This document shows positions 17,011 through 28,440 of a stretch of DNA of 64,000 nucleotides, one piece after another; position 1 is the first letter of the stretch, and the number at the start of each line of letters is the position of its first letter. The notes beneath the pieces are model-generated. The model searched no databases, was not told the origin of the DNA, and worked only from the letters and a program-made list of their open reading frames with translations. A program made the translations under genes and the position numbers. This DNA comes from an uncultured Thiohalocapsa sp. (GTDB lineage Bacteria > Pseudomonadota > Gammaproteobacteria > Chromatiales > Chromatiaceae), in contig NZ_CAJXYK010000013.1 in assembly GCF_913063425.1 (NCBI RefSeq), positions 60,810 to 124,809 of the forward strand, written 5' to 3'.

Positions 17011-18048
17011 TCAGCGGGATACAGGGGGCGCCGCGCCCGGCACCGGCACGCCTGCGGCGGGCTGCTCCGCGGTGCGCGGTATGACCTGCGGCACCGGCAG
17101 GCGCGTGGTGGGGGCAGGTGGCAGCGCGCGCGGCGCAGTGGTTGCCGGCGCGGTGCGGAATGCATCTTGCTCAGCGGCCGCCGGCGAGTCGTCCATGGCC
17201 GCAAAGCGCGCGATCATGCGCCCGTCCGCATCCCGCAGGAGCAGGGATTGGGCGTCCACGCGGTAACTGTCCATTTGACCGAGCACCGCGAGATAGTCCT
17301 CCGCCTGGCGGTTGACCGCCGGCTCGCGGCAGCCGAAGCGGGTGCCCGCCAGGGGGCCTTCCAGGGCCAGAAAGCGCTCCTCGTCCCGCACGAAGCCGCC
17401 GCGATACTCGTCACAGGCGCGGCCGGACAGGCGGGTGGCGTTGTCGAAGCGCAGCGTGAACCTGGGCTCGGGCAGCGCCGGCACGATGGTGTCGTCGCGG
17501 TTGCGATAGGCGAGCAGCACCCAGATCCGGCGCTGAAGCGGCGACGTTTGCGGTCGCGTCAGGGTGAGCAGCGGCTGCCCGTCGGCATCGAGCAGCAGGA
17601 GTCCTGCATCCGCGCGGCGCAGCCGGGTCACCGCGGGCAGCAGCGCGAGCACCGTCTGCTCCTGGGCGCGCAGCGTCGGCGGACAATCACCGATGACGGA
17701 AGCCACGTGGGGCGAGAACAAGAGCCGGTCACCCTCCAGCCAATAACTGCCGCGCAGGGTGTCACAACCGGCATTGATGCGGAAGCCGTCGGCGTCGAAG
17801 GCCACGTAGCCGTGGCCGTCGCCGCTGGCGGCGGGCTTGAGGCCGAGCTCGGTGCGGTACGCCTCAAGCTGCCAGATCACTGAGCGAAGCAGGTCGGCGT
17901 GGCCTGGATCGTCGGCGTCCGTCATCGCTGCTGCCGACGGTGCCGCCGTCGGCGCGGCGGGGAGATTCCACGCACCGGGCACTTGCCCTTGCGCGGTGCC
18001 GGCGCCAGCCAAGGCGAGCAACGTCCACAAGACCACGGCGGTGCGCAT
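17011..18048 (-). CDS. Exported protein with two META/HslJ-like domains
   Basis: About 345 residues beginning with a signal peptide (MRTAVVLWTLLALAGAGTAQ). The first META-like unit is near residues 50-160 (WQLEAYRTELG, GFRINAGCDTLRGSYWLEGD, PTLRAQEQTVLALLP). The second is near 170-280 (RRIWVLLAYRN, FTLRFDNATRLSGRACDEYR, RQAEDYLAVLGQMDSYRVD). META domains occur in HslJ and related envelope proteins and may bind ligands or aid envelope stress resistance. A Pro/Ala-rich tail ends the protein. I chose the ATG at 18048 over 18093 because it opens the signal peptide directly. Confidence 0.65.
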   Translation of the reverse strand: MRTAVVLWTLLALAGAGTAQGQVPGAWNLPAAPTAAPSAAAMTDADDPGHADLLRSVIWQLEAYRTELGLKPAASGDGHGYVAFDADGFRINAGCDTLRGSYWLEGDRLLFSPHVASVIGDCPPTLRAQEQTVLALLPAVTRLRRADAGLLLLDADGQPLLTLTRPQTSPLQRRIWVLLAYRNRDDTIVPALPEPRFTLRFDNATRLSGRACDEYRGGFVRDEERFLALEGPLAGTRFGCREPAVNRQAEDYLAVLGQMDSYRVDAQSLLLRDADGRMIARFAAMDDSPAAAEQDAFRTAPATTAPRALPPAPTTRLPVPQVIPRTAEQPAAGVPVPGAAPPVSR

Positions 18049-18153
18049 CGCCGCGCTCGGGCCCAATTTGGCGCGCGCCGCGGCCGACCTCATGACCGGT
18101 GCGGCTTAAGCAGGGTGCGGGGGAGCATGTTCACTGGTCGTCGGGGCGGCGGC

Positions 18154-19398
18154 TCATGGCTCCGCCAGCTCGGCGAGCTGGGCGCGCAGGGTGCGGCTGC
18201 CGTTGAGGCTGATGCGCTCGCGATAGGCTTCATGGCCCGGCTTGCGCACCTCCACGTCGTACTCTCCCGGCGGCAGCATGACATCGAGCTTGGTGGAGCC
18301 GTAGGGCACGCCGTCGATGTAAACCTCGTCGTAGTATACGTTGGAGCGGACCGTGAGTCGGAAGCGCTCGGCCTCGGCAGCGGTCCCCGCGGTTGCCCCC
18401 ACCGACGCCTCCGGCGTTGCTTCGGAAGGTATTGGGGAAGGTATTGGGGCAGGTATTGGGGCCGGGACCGGCTCGGCGACCTCGGGAGCGGGGAGCGGGG
18501 GCGTCGCGGCCGGCGCCGGTGCTGAGGCCGGCGTCGCGCTCGCGGGTGCCGCCGCCGCGGGCAGCTCGCCCCGGCACTGGGCTTGCGTCAAGCCCAGCAG
18601 GCGGCAGGCGTCGGCGAGGGTGGCCTCGGTGCGCAGCTTCGCGCTGAGCGTGACAAAGTATTCGCCCTGACCGCGGAAGCCGCTGTCGGTGATGGTCGCC
18701 TCCACCACCTGCGGCTCCACGCCGGCCGTCACCTGATGCTTTGCCACCGTCTCCGCCTCGGTGACCCGGTCCAACAGCTGTGCCGCGAAGCGGTCGCGCG
18801 CAACCCGCCGCGCCGTCTGCTCGCCACGCTCGATACAGCCGGCGATGGTCTCGTCCAGGGAGCATGAGATGGCGTTGGTCAAACGCTGCTCGCCGACGAC
18901 GTTGATCTCCCGCAGCAGACGCTGCGCCCGCGCCCGGTCGAGGCCCGCGCTGAGCTTTGCGAGATCTGCCTCGCCGGCGCCGGTGGCGGCGCGCAGGCGC
19001 GACAGGCGCGCTTGCGCTGTGGCGATCGCCTCGCTCCCCGTCCTGAGCGCTGCGCCGTGTCGCTCCTGCGCCGCGGCCGCCTCGCGGTACTCCCGAAGCT
19101 CCGCCTCCAGGGATTGCTCGGGGTCCGCCACCACCCGCTCGAACTGCGCCTTCAGCGTCGCCAACGCCTTGCTGCGGCGCGCGGCGAGATCGTCCGTGGC
19201 GCCGACGAGCGCCTGCTGCTCGGCTTCCAGCCCCGCAAGACGCTGTTCTGCCTCCGCGAGGTCGGTGCGGACCGCTTCGACCTCCGCCTGCTTGGCAGCG
19301 ATACTCTGCTGAAGCGCCGCCAGCTCCGCCGCCGTGACACGGGCGAGCGGCAGCCACAGCAGCGCCCCCAGAACGAGAACCCAGACCTTGCCGATCAT
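18154..19398 (-). CDS. Periplasmic coiled-coil protein with C-terminal PEGA domain
   Basis: A 414-residue exported protein. A signal peptide (MIGKVWVLVLGALLWLPLAR) is followed by coiled coil over about residues 25-175 (LQQSIAAKQAEVEAVRTDLA). A folded middle region and an Ala/Pro linker containing PIPAPIPSPIPS come next. The C-terminus is a PEGA domain (VYIDGVPYGSTKLDVMLPPG, then YDVEVRKPGHEAYRERISL), which binds surface polysaccharide or peptidoglycan in other proteins. It precedes the META-domain gene on the same strand by about 100 bases. The role is probably structural in the envelope. Confidence 0.7.
   Translation of the reverse strand: MIGKVWVLVLGALLWLPLARVTAAELAALQQSIAAKQAEVEAVRTDLAEAEQRLAGLEAEQQALVGATDDLAARRSKALATLKAQFERVVADPEQSLEAELREYREAAAAQERHGAALRTGSEAIATAQARLSRLRAATGAGEADLAKLSAGLDRARAQRLLREINVVGEQRLTNAISCSLDETIAGCIERGEQTARRVARDRFAAQLLDRVTEAETVAKHQVTAGVEPQVVEATITDSGFRGQGEYFVTLSAKLRTEATLADACRLLGLTQAQCRGELPAAAAPASATPASAPAPAATPPLPAPEVAEPVPAPIPAPIPSPIPSEATPEASVGATAGTAAEAERFRLTVRSNVYYDEVYIDGVPYGSTKLDVMLPPGEYDVEVRKPGHEAYRERISLNGSRTLRAQLAELAEP
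18426..18461. repeat. Three 12-base tandem units inside the PEGA gene
   Basis: Three copies of A/C-AGGTATTGGGG encode the Pro-Ile-Pro linker repeats of the PEGA protein. Copy-number slippage would change linker length by four residues without shifting the frame. Confidence 0.8.
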
Positions 19399-19645
19399 GC
19401 TGCCGACGCGACCTCCGCCACTTCAGACACGAAGCGTTGCCACATGCCGGCATCCGCGACCAACGCCGGCGCCCCCGGCCCGAGCAACGCAGCCCACGGA
19501 AGCATAAGGCCAATTCCGCGCGCGGCGAGCGCCTGCCGGGTGCGCCCCCGACTTGCGGTTGTCATCCGGCGTTGAGCGGAAGCCGACGCATTGTCTACGC
19601 CGCAACCGGCGCCATCTCGATTCCCAGCACGCAGTCGCCGGCTCA

Positions 19646-19681
19646 TTAGGGTTTGCCCTAATACGGGTTATCCCGTATAGT
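19646..19681 (+). promoter_or_regulatory. Promoter with two adjacent palindromes ahead of rlpA
   Basis: TTGCCC (19653-19658), 17 bases, then TATAGT (19676-19681) form a good sigma-70 promoter about 105 bases before rlpA. Two palindromes overlap it back to back: TTAGGG-TTTG-CCCTAA (19646-19661) and ATACGGG-TTAT-CCCGTAT (19661-19678). They cover the -35 box and the spacer up to the -10 box, so a bound repressor would block RNA polymerase. The regulator is not identifiable. The rest of the 387-base gap between the PEGA gene and rlpA (19399-19785) holds nothing else I recognise. Confidence 0.55.
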
Positions 19682-19785
19682 CGCCGCATCCTGTCAAACC
19701 GCGTCCGCCTCGTCAGCCAGCGTCCTCGGCTCCGCCGACGGCGACGGCGCCCACCGAGCGCGGCGCCTTTCTGAAGGTTATCAAC

Positions 19786-20178
19786 ATGATGAAGCTGCTG
19801 AGCCCGGCCCTGGCCGCGGCGCTGACCGTCTTTCTGTCGTCGCCGTCCTGCGCCGCGCATCCCGGTCAGGTCCAGACGGGCATCGCCTCGTACTATCACG
19901 ACAGCCTGCATGGCAACCGCACCGCAAGCGGCCAGATCTACGACAAGAACAAGCTGAGCGCGGCGCACAAGACCCTGCCCCTCGGCAGCCGTGTACGGGT
20001 GACGGACAAGCGCACCGGTAAGAGCGTGGTGGTGCACGTCAACGACCGCGGGCCCTTCATCAAGGGTCGCATCATCGACCTGTCGCGCCGGGCGGCCCGG
20101 GAGCTCGGCATCATCCGGCGCGGCATCACACCGGTGCGGGTGGAGGTGCTGAGCGTCGCCGGGCGGCGCGGCGCCTGA
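19786..20178 (+). CDS. rlpA: RlpA family septal ring/lytic transglycosylase-like protein
   Basis: A 130-residue exported protein made of a signal peptide (LLSPALAAALTVFLSS) and one RlpA double-psi beta-barrel domain. GIASYYHDSLHGNRTASGQ, AAHKTLPLGSRVRVTD and VHVNDRGPFIKGRIIDLSR carry the conserved RlpA residues, including the Asp in NDRGPF expected for glycan cleavage. The SPOR domain of longer RlpA proteins is missing, as in short family members. Two ATG codons in tandem open the gene. A promoter with overlapping palindromes lies about 105 bases upstream. Confidence 0.88.
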   Translation: MMKLLSPALAAALTVFLSSPSCAAHPGQVQTGIASYYHDSLHGNRTASGQIYDKNKLSAAHKTLPLGSRVRVTDKRTGKSVVVHVNDRGPFIKGRIIDLSRRAARELGIIRRGITPVRVEVLSVAGRRGA

Positions 20179-20332
20179 TGCCGGAGCCGCGGCGCGGAGC
20201 ATGCTGTCCGCGCCGCTCGGTTCGGGCTGCCGGCGCAGCGGCAATTTCTGGGCAGGAGGCCAGCCAGCCTTGGGGCGGGCGCAGTGTTCCGGCCGCGTGC
20301 GTCGCTGCCCGGCGAGCAACGCGGCGAGCGGC

Positions 20333-20869
20333 TTACGGACTGATCGGGGGCGGCGCCACCGCAGCAGGCGGGCGGCGGGTGCCGTCGTCATCATCCGTCG
20401 CCGCCCAAATGACACCGCCGAGCGCGAAGGCGCCCAGGATGCCCAGGCCGATGGTGCGCTCGTCCAGTTGTGAAGTCGCCGATTGTTGGAGTACTTGCGC
20501 CTGCGGGCTTGCGGCGGCCTCCGCCGCTGCCCGCTCCAGGGAGCCGGATGCTGCGGCACGCAGGTCCTCGCAGGTGGAATCCGGTGTGAGCACGTGCAGG
20601 GCAGGCCCAAGCAGCTCAGCGCGACAGCCGTCGCGGAACGACAGGGTCGCTTTGCCGTCCTCCAGGACGAACAGCCGGTCGCCGCTGCTGAGCCGCATGC
20701 CCTCCGTTGCGGCTGTGAAATCACCGCCCTGGTCGAGCAGAACGGAGCCCGCTGTTTTGCTCAGCGTCGCCAACGTCTGATCCGCGCTCCCAGCGCCATG
20801 GCCGAGTGTGGCCATGCATAGGGTCACGGCGCCAACCACGCCTACCTGTATTTTGCTCGTTTCCAGCAT
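20333..20869 (-). CDS. Exported FecR-like domain protein with C-terminal membrane segment
   Basis: About 178 residues. The start MLETSKIQVGVVGAVTLCMA opens a signal sequence. Residues about 35-95 (GSVLLDQGGDFTAATEGMRL, then GDRLFVLEDGKATLSF) resemble the FecR/beta-sandwich domain in which a surface value is compared with an anchored state. A hydrophobic segment (IGLGILGAFALGGVIWAA) is followed by acidic residues and a proline-rich tail. I chose 20869 over 20899 because GGAGTG stands 6 bases before it. Its partner is unknown. Confidence 0.6.
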   Translation of the reverse strand: MLETSKIQVGVVGAVTLCMATLGHGAGSADQTLATLSKTAGSVLLDQGGDFTAATEGMRLSSGDRLFVLEDGKATLSFRDGCRAELLGPALHVLTPDSTCEDLRAAASGSLERAAAEAAASPQAQVLQQSATSQLDERTIGLGILGAFALGGVIWAATDDDDGTRRPPAAVAPPPISP

Positions 20870-21096
20870 CGCAGCACTCCGAAGCAACGGGGATGTCATG
20901 TGCCGTCAAGGTTACGGCGCTGCGGGGAATCAGAGAATCAGGCCGAGCGCAGACGATGCCGGATTATGGGTACAGGCCGACGAACCGGCGGCTGGCCAGG
21001 TTGATCGCGCAGGGAGACCCTGGGGAACAGCCGGATGGGCATGACTCGGCGTATGGCCATGACTGGCGGCCGCAAGCCTTGGCGGCGCCGGCGAAG

Positions 21097-21118
21097 CCGG
21101 GATGATCCGGCATCCCGG
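21097..21118. terminator. Perfect 8-base-pair hairpin after the ACP gene
   Basis: CCGGGATG, six bases, CATCCCGG stands 8 bases past the stop of the minus-strand acyl carrier protein gene. No T-run follows, so it may stabilise or end the transcript only weakly. Confidence 0.4.
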
Positions 21119-21125
21119 GTCCGCC

Positions 21126-21392
21126 TCAGCCCGCCCGTGTCGCACGGTGCAGGTAGTCGGCGGCGGCGCCCAGGCTCGCAAGCCTGGGATAGTCCTGCTC
21201 CGGAATGTCCACGCCGAGGCGCTTGTGCAGCGCGTTGATCCAGTTCAGCAAGTCCATGGAGTCCAGGTCGTAGGCCTCGCGCAGGTCGGCATCCGGCGGG
21301 ATGGTCTCTTCGGCCAGGTCCGGTGCAACCTGTGTGAGCGCTTCCAGGGCGATGGCCTGAAGCGCTTCGCGTGACAGGCTGTTGCTCGTCAT
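21126..21392 (-). CDS. Acyl carrier protein (first copy)
   Basis: An 88-residue acyl carrier protein. The phosphopantetheine serine is in YDLDSMDLLNWINAL, followed by the helix LHKRLGVDIPEQDYPRL. It is too divergent for the housekeeping AcpP and closely resembles the second copy at 28441. It overlaps the E2 gene by 4 bases (ATGA), so it is the last gene of the oxoacid dehydrogenase operon. An acyl group made or used by the neighbouring enzymes may be carried on it; that is inference. Confidence 0.85.
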   Translation of the reverse strand: MTSNSLSREALQAIALEALTQVAPDLAEETIPPDADLREAYDLDSMDLLNWINALHKRLGVDIPEQDYPRLASLGAAADYLHRATRAG

Positions 21393-22636
21393 AGGGCTTG
21401 GGGCTCCTGCAGGTGTGCCGCAACCCGTGCCAGGAAGAGCGCGCCGCGATGGCCGTCGCTGTGGCGGTGGTCTGCGGCGAGGGTGGCGGTGACGACGGTG
21501 CGGGCCTGGACGCTTTGCTCCACCACCCAGGCGCGGGGCCGCGGGGTGCCGAAGCCGACGATGGCCACCTGCGGGGGGTAGATGACGCCATAGAGGCGAT
21601 CGACGCCGCGCTCACCGAGGCTTGAGACGGTGACGGTCGGGTCCGACAGCTCGGCTGCCCTGAGCCCGCCGCTGCGCACCCGCGCCACCAGGTCCCGCAG
21701 TCGGGTCATCAGCGCATCCAGGTCGAGCTGGTCGGCATCGTGAATGGCGGGCGCCACCAGTCCGCCGCCGCGGATCGCGATCGCCGTGCCCACGTGAATG
21801 CCCGCCGCGGGCTCGAAGCGGCCGTCGCGGTCGAAGCCGTTCAGCTCCCGGAAGTCGTGTAGTGCCAGCGCCACGGCCTTGATGAACAGCACGCCCATGA
21901 GCAGGCGTTGGCCCGGCGGGCGCGCGGCATTGCGGCGGCGCAGCCAGTGCACGGCGTCGCTCAGGTCCAGGTCGTGGGCGAGATAGTAGTGCGGGATCTC
22001 GCGCTTTGCGCGGCTCATGGCCGCCGCGATGGCTTCGCGCATGGCGGCGAGGTCCGGTCTGGCGTGGGTCGGCTGGCGTGCCGGCGCAGGCGCTGTTTCA
22101 GGCTGCGGCGACGCGGCTTGTATGTCGGCGAGGATCACAGCGCCGCCCGGCCCGCTGCCGATGAGCGTGGCGAGGTCAATGCCCTGCTGCGCGGCCAGCC
22201 GCCGGGCGGCCGGGGACGCGCGCTGGTGGGTCGCTGCCGGTGTGGCGTCGGGCGGCGGGGGCGACTTCGCGGGGGGCTCCGGTTGGCTGCCGGATTGCGC
22301 TGGATGGTCCTTGAGCTTGTCGCCGGCTGCCGGACCGGAAGGGCCTTGGCGCTCGCTCGGGGGCGCCGCTGTCGTCCCGGACGCCTGCACAGTGGGTCCG
22401 GCCGGCTCCAGCTCCGCCATGGGCGCCCCCACCGGCACCTTGTCGCCGATGCCGATGAGCGGCCGGCCCATGACCGCATCCTGAAAGACCTCCACCTCGA
22501 TGGCGCCCTTCTGGGTCTCGATGACGGCGATGGTGTCGCCCCTGGCGAGCCGCTCGCCGGGCTGCCGGGTCCACTCGATGAGCGTGCCCGCCTCCATGTC
22601 GGCGCCGAGGGAGGGCATGCGGAAGACCTGGGTCAT
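21389..22636 (-). CDS. 2-oxoacid dehydrogenase E2 (dihydrolipoamide acyltransferase)
   Basis: About 415 residues. The lipoyl domain lies at the N-terminus ([16 protein letters not shown]), with the lipoylated lysine in [15 protein letters not shown] Pro/Ala linker leads to a peripheral-subunit-binding domain ([20 protein letters not shown]). The catalytic domain ends with the active-site motif [18 protein letters not shown]. It transfers the acyl group from E1 to coenzyme A. The ATG at 22636 overlaps the E1 beta stop by 4 bases, which fixes the start. No E3 gene is visible nearby, so E3 must be shared from elsewhere. Confidence 0.92.
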   Translation of the reverse strand: MTQVFRMPSLGADMEAGTLIEWTRQPGERLARGDTIAVIETQKGAIEVEVFQDAVMGRPLIGIGDKVPVGAPMAELEPAGPTVQASGTTAAPPSERQGPSGPAAGDKLKDHPAQSGSQPEPPAKSPPPPDATPAATHQRASPAARRLAAQQGIDLATLIGSGPGGAVILADIQAASPQPETAPAPARQPTHARPDLAAMREAIAAAMSRAKREIPHYYLAHDLDLSDAVHWLRRRNAARPPGQRLLMGVLFIKAVALALHDFRELNGFDRDGRFEPAAGIHVGTAIAIRGGGLVAPAIHDADQLDLDALMTRLRDLVARVRSGGLRAAELSDPTVTVSSLGERGVDRLYGVIYPPQVAIVGFGTPRPRAWVVEQSVQARTVVTATLAADHRHSDGHRGALFLARVAAHLQEPQAL

Positions 22637-23622
22637 CGCCCGAGCGTTGCCTTGGCTGCGGCGACGATGGCCGGCACTTGCGGCAGGGCGGCGTGCTCCA
22701 GGTGCCTGGGATAAGGGATGGGTACCTCGGCGCTGCACACCCGGCCGACCGGGGCGTCCAGCTCCCAGAACGCCTGCTCCATGATGCGCGCGCTCACCTC
22801 CGCTGCGAGGCTGCCGCTGCGCCAGCCCTCGTCGATGATGACGGCGCGGTGGGTTTTGGCGACCGAGGCCATGATGGTGGCGTCGTCCAGCGGGCGCAGG
22901 CTGCGCAGATCGATGACCTCGGCGGCAATGTCGTCAGCGGCCAGCTGCTCCGCGGCCTCCAGCGTCTTGAACAGGCAGCCGCCGTAAGTGATCAGGCTGA
23001 CATCCGTGCCGTCGCGGCGCACTGCAGCCCCGGTGAGGGGCACGGCGTCGGCGTCGGCGGCGAGCTCGCCCGTGCGGTTGTAGAGCATGACGTGCTCGAA
23101 CAGGATCACCGGGTCCGGGTCTTCCAGTGCGGTCCAGAGCATGCCGCGGGCGTCTTCGAGTGTTGCCGGCGCGGCCACCTTGAGCCCCGGCACATGGGCA
23201 TACCAGGCCTCCAGGCTGTGAGAGTGCTGGGCCGCGAGTTGTTTGCCGGCGCCGGTGGCCATGCGGATCACCACGGGGACCTTGAGCTGCCCGCCGGACA
23301 TGTGCCGCAGTGTGGCGGCGTTGTTCAGGATCTGATCCAGCGCCAGCAGGCTGAAGTTGACGGTCATGATCTCGACGATGGGCCGCATGCCGCCCACGGC
23401 GGCACCGATGCCCGCACCGGTGAAACCGCATTCGGACAGCGGCGTGTCGCGGATGCGCTCCGGGCCGTAGTCGTCGTAGAGACCCTTGGTCACCGCATAG
23501 CAGCCGCCGTAGCGGCCCACGTCCTCGCCCATGAGGAACACGCGCTCGTCGCGGTCCAGCGCCTCGCGAATGGCGGCGCGTACCGCCTCGCGGTAAGTGG
23601 TTTGGATCGCTTCGCCGCTCAC
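22633..23622 (-). CDS. 2-oxoacid dehydrogenase E1 component, beta subunit
   Basis: A 329-residue thiamine-diphosphate enzyme subunit. It has [20 protein letters not shown], then [20 protein letters not shown], and a C-terminal transketolase domain with [20 protein letters not shown]. With E1 alpha it decarboxylates pyruvate or a related 2-oxoacid, or acts on acetoin. It follows E1 alpha by 4 bases and overlaps E2 by 4 bases, so the three are one transcript. Confidence 0.93.
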   Translation of the reverse strand: MSGEAIQTTYREAVRAAIREALDRDERVFLMGEDVGRYGGCYAVTKGLYDDYGPERIRDTPLSECGFTGAGIGAAVGGMRPIVEIMTVNFSLLALDQILNNAATLRHMSGGQLKVPVVIRMATGAGKQLAAQHSHSLEAWYAHVPGLKVAAPATLEDARGMLWTALEDPDPVILFEHVMLYNRTGELAADADAVPLTGAAVRRDGTDVSLITYGGCLFKTLEAAEQLAADDIAAEVIDLRSLRPLDDATIMASVAKTHRAVIIDEGWRSGSLAAEVSARIMEQAFWELDAPVGRVCSAEVPIPYPRHLEHAALPQVPAIVAAAKATLGR

Positions 23623-23626
23623 GATG

Positions 23627-24648
23627 TCATGCCTCGCCCCGCGTCACGCACCCACAAACATCCCGGCTGAGGTCCTCCAGCGGCTCCCAGGCGCTGGACT
23701 CGGCGAAATCGACGGCCGCCGCCAGCTCCCGCTCGATCTCTGCATCCAGGCGCTCGGCGGTGTCGGCATCCAGCATCCCGGCCGCTTCCAGCCAATGCCG
23801 GAAGCGCAGGATCGGGCCCTTCCGCTTCCATGCCTCGACCTCCGCCTTGTCCCGGTAGAGCTGGGCATCGAACATGGAATGTGCGCGGAAGCGGTAGGTG
23901 CGGCACTCCAGGAAGCGCGGGCCGTCGCCGGCGCGGACTTCGGCGATGGCCTCCCGCGCCGCGGCCTCGATGGCGATGACGTTCATGCCGTCCAGCGCCG
24001 CCGAGGGAATCTGATAACAGGCGGCCTTGCGGGCGATGTCGGTCTCGGACTCGGAGCGCTCCAGCGCCGTGCCCATGGCGTAGCGGTTGTTCTCGCAGAC
24101 GAAGAGCACCGGCAGCCGCCACAGGGCGGCGAGGTTCAGGCTCTCGTGGAAGGCGCCCTCGGCGGCGGCGCCTTCGCCGAAGAAGCAGGCCGTCACCTGA
24201 TCCCGTCCCTGCATCCTGTCCGCCAGCGCCAGCCCCACCGCCAGCGGAATGCCACCGGCGACGATGGCGCTGCCGCCGTAGAAGCGCCGCTCGGCGTCGA
24301 ACAGGTGCATGGAGCCGCCGCGCCCCCGGCTCACGCCGTCCTGCTTGCCGTACATCTCCGCCATCAGCCGGTCCATGGGCAGGCCGCGGGCCAGGGCATG
24401 GCCGTGCTCGCGGTAGGTGGCCACCACGGCGTCGGTGGGCGTTAGCGCCTGCATGACGCCCACGGCGACCGCCTCCTCGCCGCAGTACAGGTGCAGAAAG
24501 CCGCGGATCTTCTCCTCGGTGTAGAGCTCGGCGCAGCGCTCCTCGAAGGCGCGGATGCGCAGCATCTCCCGCAGCAGATGCAGGGCATGCTCGCGGCTCA
24601 GGTGCAGCTTGTGCGCCTGTGGCGTGCCGGATGTCGGCTCGGTCTGGC

Positions 24649-24652
<4 letters not shown>
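23627..24652 (-). CDS. 2-oxoacid dehydrogenase E1 component, alpha subunit
   Basis: A 341-residue subunit. The thiamine-diphosphate-binding motif appears as [17 protein letters not shown] ending in ENN, and the phosphorylation-loop region as [40 protein letters not shown] is typical of pyruvate and acetoin dehydrogenase alpha subunits. Its start overlaps the stop of the acetyl-CoA synthetase gene by 4 bases. Pyruvate is the likeliest substrate, but acetoin dehydrogenase has the same architecture and cannot be excluded. Confidence 0.92.
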
Positions 24653-26466
<1,814 letters not shown>

Positions 26467-26580
26467 CCACTTGAAGCTAGGCCAGGTGATGGCAGGCGTC
26501 TACGGGGCTTCCCCCGAAATACCCGTGCGCGTCGCGCTCACCACAGTGTGTCAAGCAGCGGGCGCGCGAAGGCGCGCCCG

Positions 26581-27561
26581 TCAGCGCGGCGCCGCCAGCG
26601 TGCCGGCGAGGCCGCCGGGCGTCCCCAGCTCCGTTGCAAGGCCGAGCGCCAGGGCCTCGCTCGCATCGAGCCAGTCGATGCGCCCCGGTGGGGCGGCCGC
26701 CGCGCGCTCGGCGATGGTCTGTGCCTGCGGGATGCCGAGGCCGAGCAGGTAGCCCGTCTGCCGGACCACGGCGCCGCGGGTGCCGCCGTCGCCGCCCATG
26801 CGCGGCAGGCGTTGCAGGCCGAGGCGGGCCTGCGGCGCGATGAAGCGGAGCATGCCGCCGGCGAAGGCCTGGATGCAGGCCAGGGCGCAGTCGCCGGTGA
26901 CCGCGGTGTCGAGGCCCCGGTGGCGGATCCAGCGGCCGAGCTTCTCCGCCTCGGCGAGGTCGGCACCGTTGGCGTCGATGACGAGCCCGGTGGCGCCGAC
27001 GGCGCGCACGAGGTCCATCACGGCTTCTGCCCAGCCGGTGCCGATGTCGCCGCTGATGATGGTCCAGTGCGGACCGCGCCGGCCCGCGGCTTCAGTCTCC
27101 GCCTGGCAGTGCAGGCCCACTGCCGCGATGGCGTTGCGCGAGCCCGTCAGCTGGACCTCGAGCTGCCGGTCGCCGACGCTGATGCTTGCACGGTCGCCGG
27201 CCTTGAGCGCCGCCACCGCGTGCTCCGTCAGGCGCACCCGCTGCCCTGGTGACTGCTCGCCAAGGGCGATGAGGTTGCCGTCCACCGCGGCCCGGACCTC
27301 TCCCCAGGGTACGCGCAGGGTGCGCTGGCGGGCGAGCCGGCCCACCAGGAGCTCGGGCTTGCAATCCTCGTCGTAGCGCACCAGCGCGCGCAGGCCGTCT
27401 GGTCCGGCCGCGGAGCGGGCGCCGCGCGGGTCGGGCGCCCACTCGGCGGGTGCATTGCCGCTGGCGAGCGCCAAAAGGCAAGCGAGCGCGCAGCCGACGG
27501 CGGCGGCGCGTGCACCTGCGGGGTGCGTGGCGGCGAGGCGCCACGGGTGCTTGCTTGGCAT
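26581..27561 (-). CDS. Exported ClpP/crotonase-fold protein (COG3904-like)
   Basis: About 326 residues with a signal peptide (ARAAAVGCALACLLALASGN). The C-terminal half resembles periplasmic ClpP-like proteins: SGDIGTGWAEAVMDLVRA, then VIDANGADLAEAEKLGRWIR and TGDCALACIQAFAGG. The last segment aligns with the region of the ClpP nucleophile, but Cys or Ala stands where a catalytic Ser would be, so activity is doubtful. The start at 27561 (MPSKHPWRL) fits the signal peptide; the upstream extension is not protein-like. Confidence 0.6.
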   Translation of the reverse strand: MPSKHPWRLAATHPAGARAAAVGCALACLLALASGNAPAEWAPDPRGARSAAGPDGLRALVRYDEDCKPELLVGRLARQRTLRVPWGEVRAAVDGNLIALGEQSPGQRVRLTEHAVAALKAGDRASISVGDRQLEVQLTGSRNAIAAVGLHCQAETEAAGRRGPHWTIISGDIGTGWAEAVMDLVRAVGATGLVIDANGADLAEAEKLGRWIRHRGLDTAVTGDCALACIQAFAGGMLRFIAPQARLGLQRLPRMGGDGGTRGAVVRQTGYLLGLGIPQAQTIAERAAAAPPGRIDWLDASEALALGLATELGTPGGLAGTLAAPR

Positions 27562-27891
27562 GATGAATGGCTCGATGGCAGGCGCCCGCCGCCGATGCAG
27601 CACCGCCGTCGCGCGCTGTGCGCAGACCCGGCCCGGGTCCAGCAGAACCCGGGCAAGCCGCTCGGCCCTGGGTGCCGTTGTGACGGTGCGGGCGCCCGGA
27701 TTTTGGCATCGGCGCGTGGGCATCGGCGTGCGGACATCGGCGTGCGGACATTAGGCCGCCGGGGTCAGCTGAGCGCGGCTCGGCGGACAATGACGACCGC
27801 AGCCCTGCGCCCCGACCGCGGCATCCTGGGGCTGTCGGTGCGCGCCGACCGGAACGCCGGCAAAGCTGCGCAGGGCGGCGAGCGCCCCGGA
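27562..27891. other. 330-base intergenic stretch
   Basis: GC-rich sequence between two minus-strand genes. It contains the short tandem phrase GGCATCGGCGTGCGGACATC with partial copies around 27715-27750. No gene, RNA or clear promoter was recognised. Confidence 0.35.
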
Positions 27892-28191
27892 TCAGGAATC
27901 GTTCTGCGCTGCGCCGGCGGCGGCTGCGGGGGCCGGGCGCTGAGCCGGTGCCGAGGCCGCCACGCGCACCGCGCCCACGGGGGCGATGCGGGCGACGCGC
28001 TCGGTGGTGGTGTCCGTGTTGCGATGCGCGGCGGGCTCCAGCAGCAGCAGCGAGGCGAAGCCGATGACTACGGCTGCGGCGACGAGGCGGACACCGGTGG
28101 CTTCGAGGTCCAACTGCGCAAGGCTGGCGCGCAGGCGGTGGAGGCGCTCGCCGATGGGGTCATGGGAGGCGTTGGTGGAGGCGTGGCCCAT
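27892..28191 (-). CDS. Small single-pass membrane protein
   Basis: About 99 residues starting MGHASTNASHDPIGERLHRL. An amphipathic N-terminal part precedes one hydrophobic segment (GVRLVAAAVVIGFASLLLL), and the C-terminus is an Ala/Pro-rich tail. The longer frame up to 28350 is Arg-rich and unlikely to be translated. I do not recognise a family. It is on the same strand as its neighbours but separated by more than 200 bases on each side. Confidence 0.4.
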   Translation of the reverse strand: MGHASTNASHDPIGERLHRLRASLAQLDLEATGVRLVAAAVVIGFASLLLLEPAAHRNTDTTTERVARIAPVGAVRVAASAPAQRPAPAAAAGAAQNDS

Positions 28192-28440
28192 GTCGGAATC
28201 ATCCTCTGCGGGGGTGGTGGTACGGTCGTTCTTTGTCGTGCCGCGACTGCCGACGCAGCCACGTCTCTGGATTGCAGCATGACGCAATGACTTTACGCAA
28301 GTTCTGTGTTGTTTTTGTCGGGTGGGGCGCCCGCAGGCCGGGGTGGTCACGGGCGGCCCGGTCGGGACGCTGCGGGGCCTGCGGTAGGCGCGGCGGCGGC
28401 CAGCCGCGGCTGACTGCGGCGCGGGTCCAACGCGCCGGCG

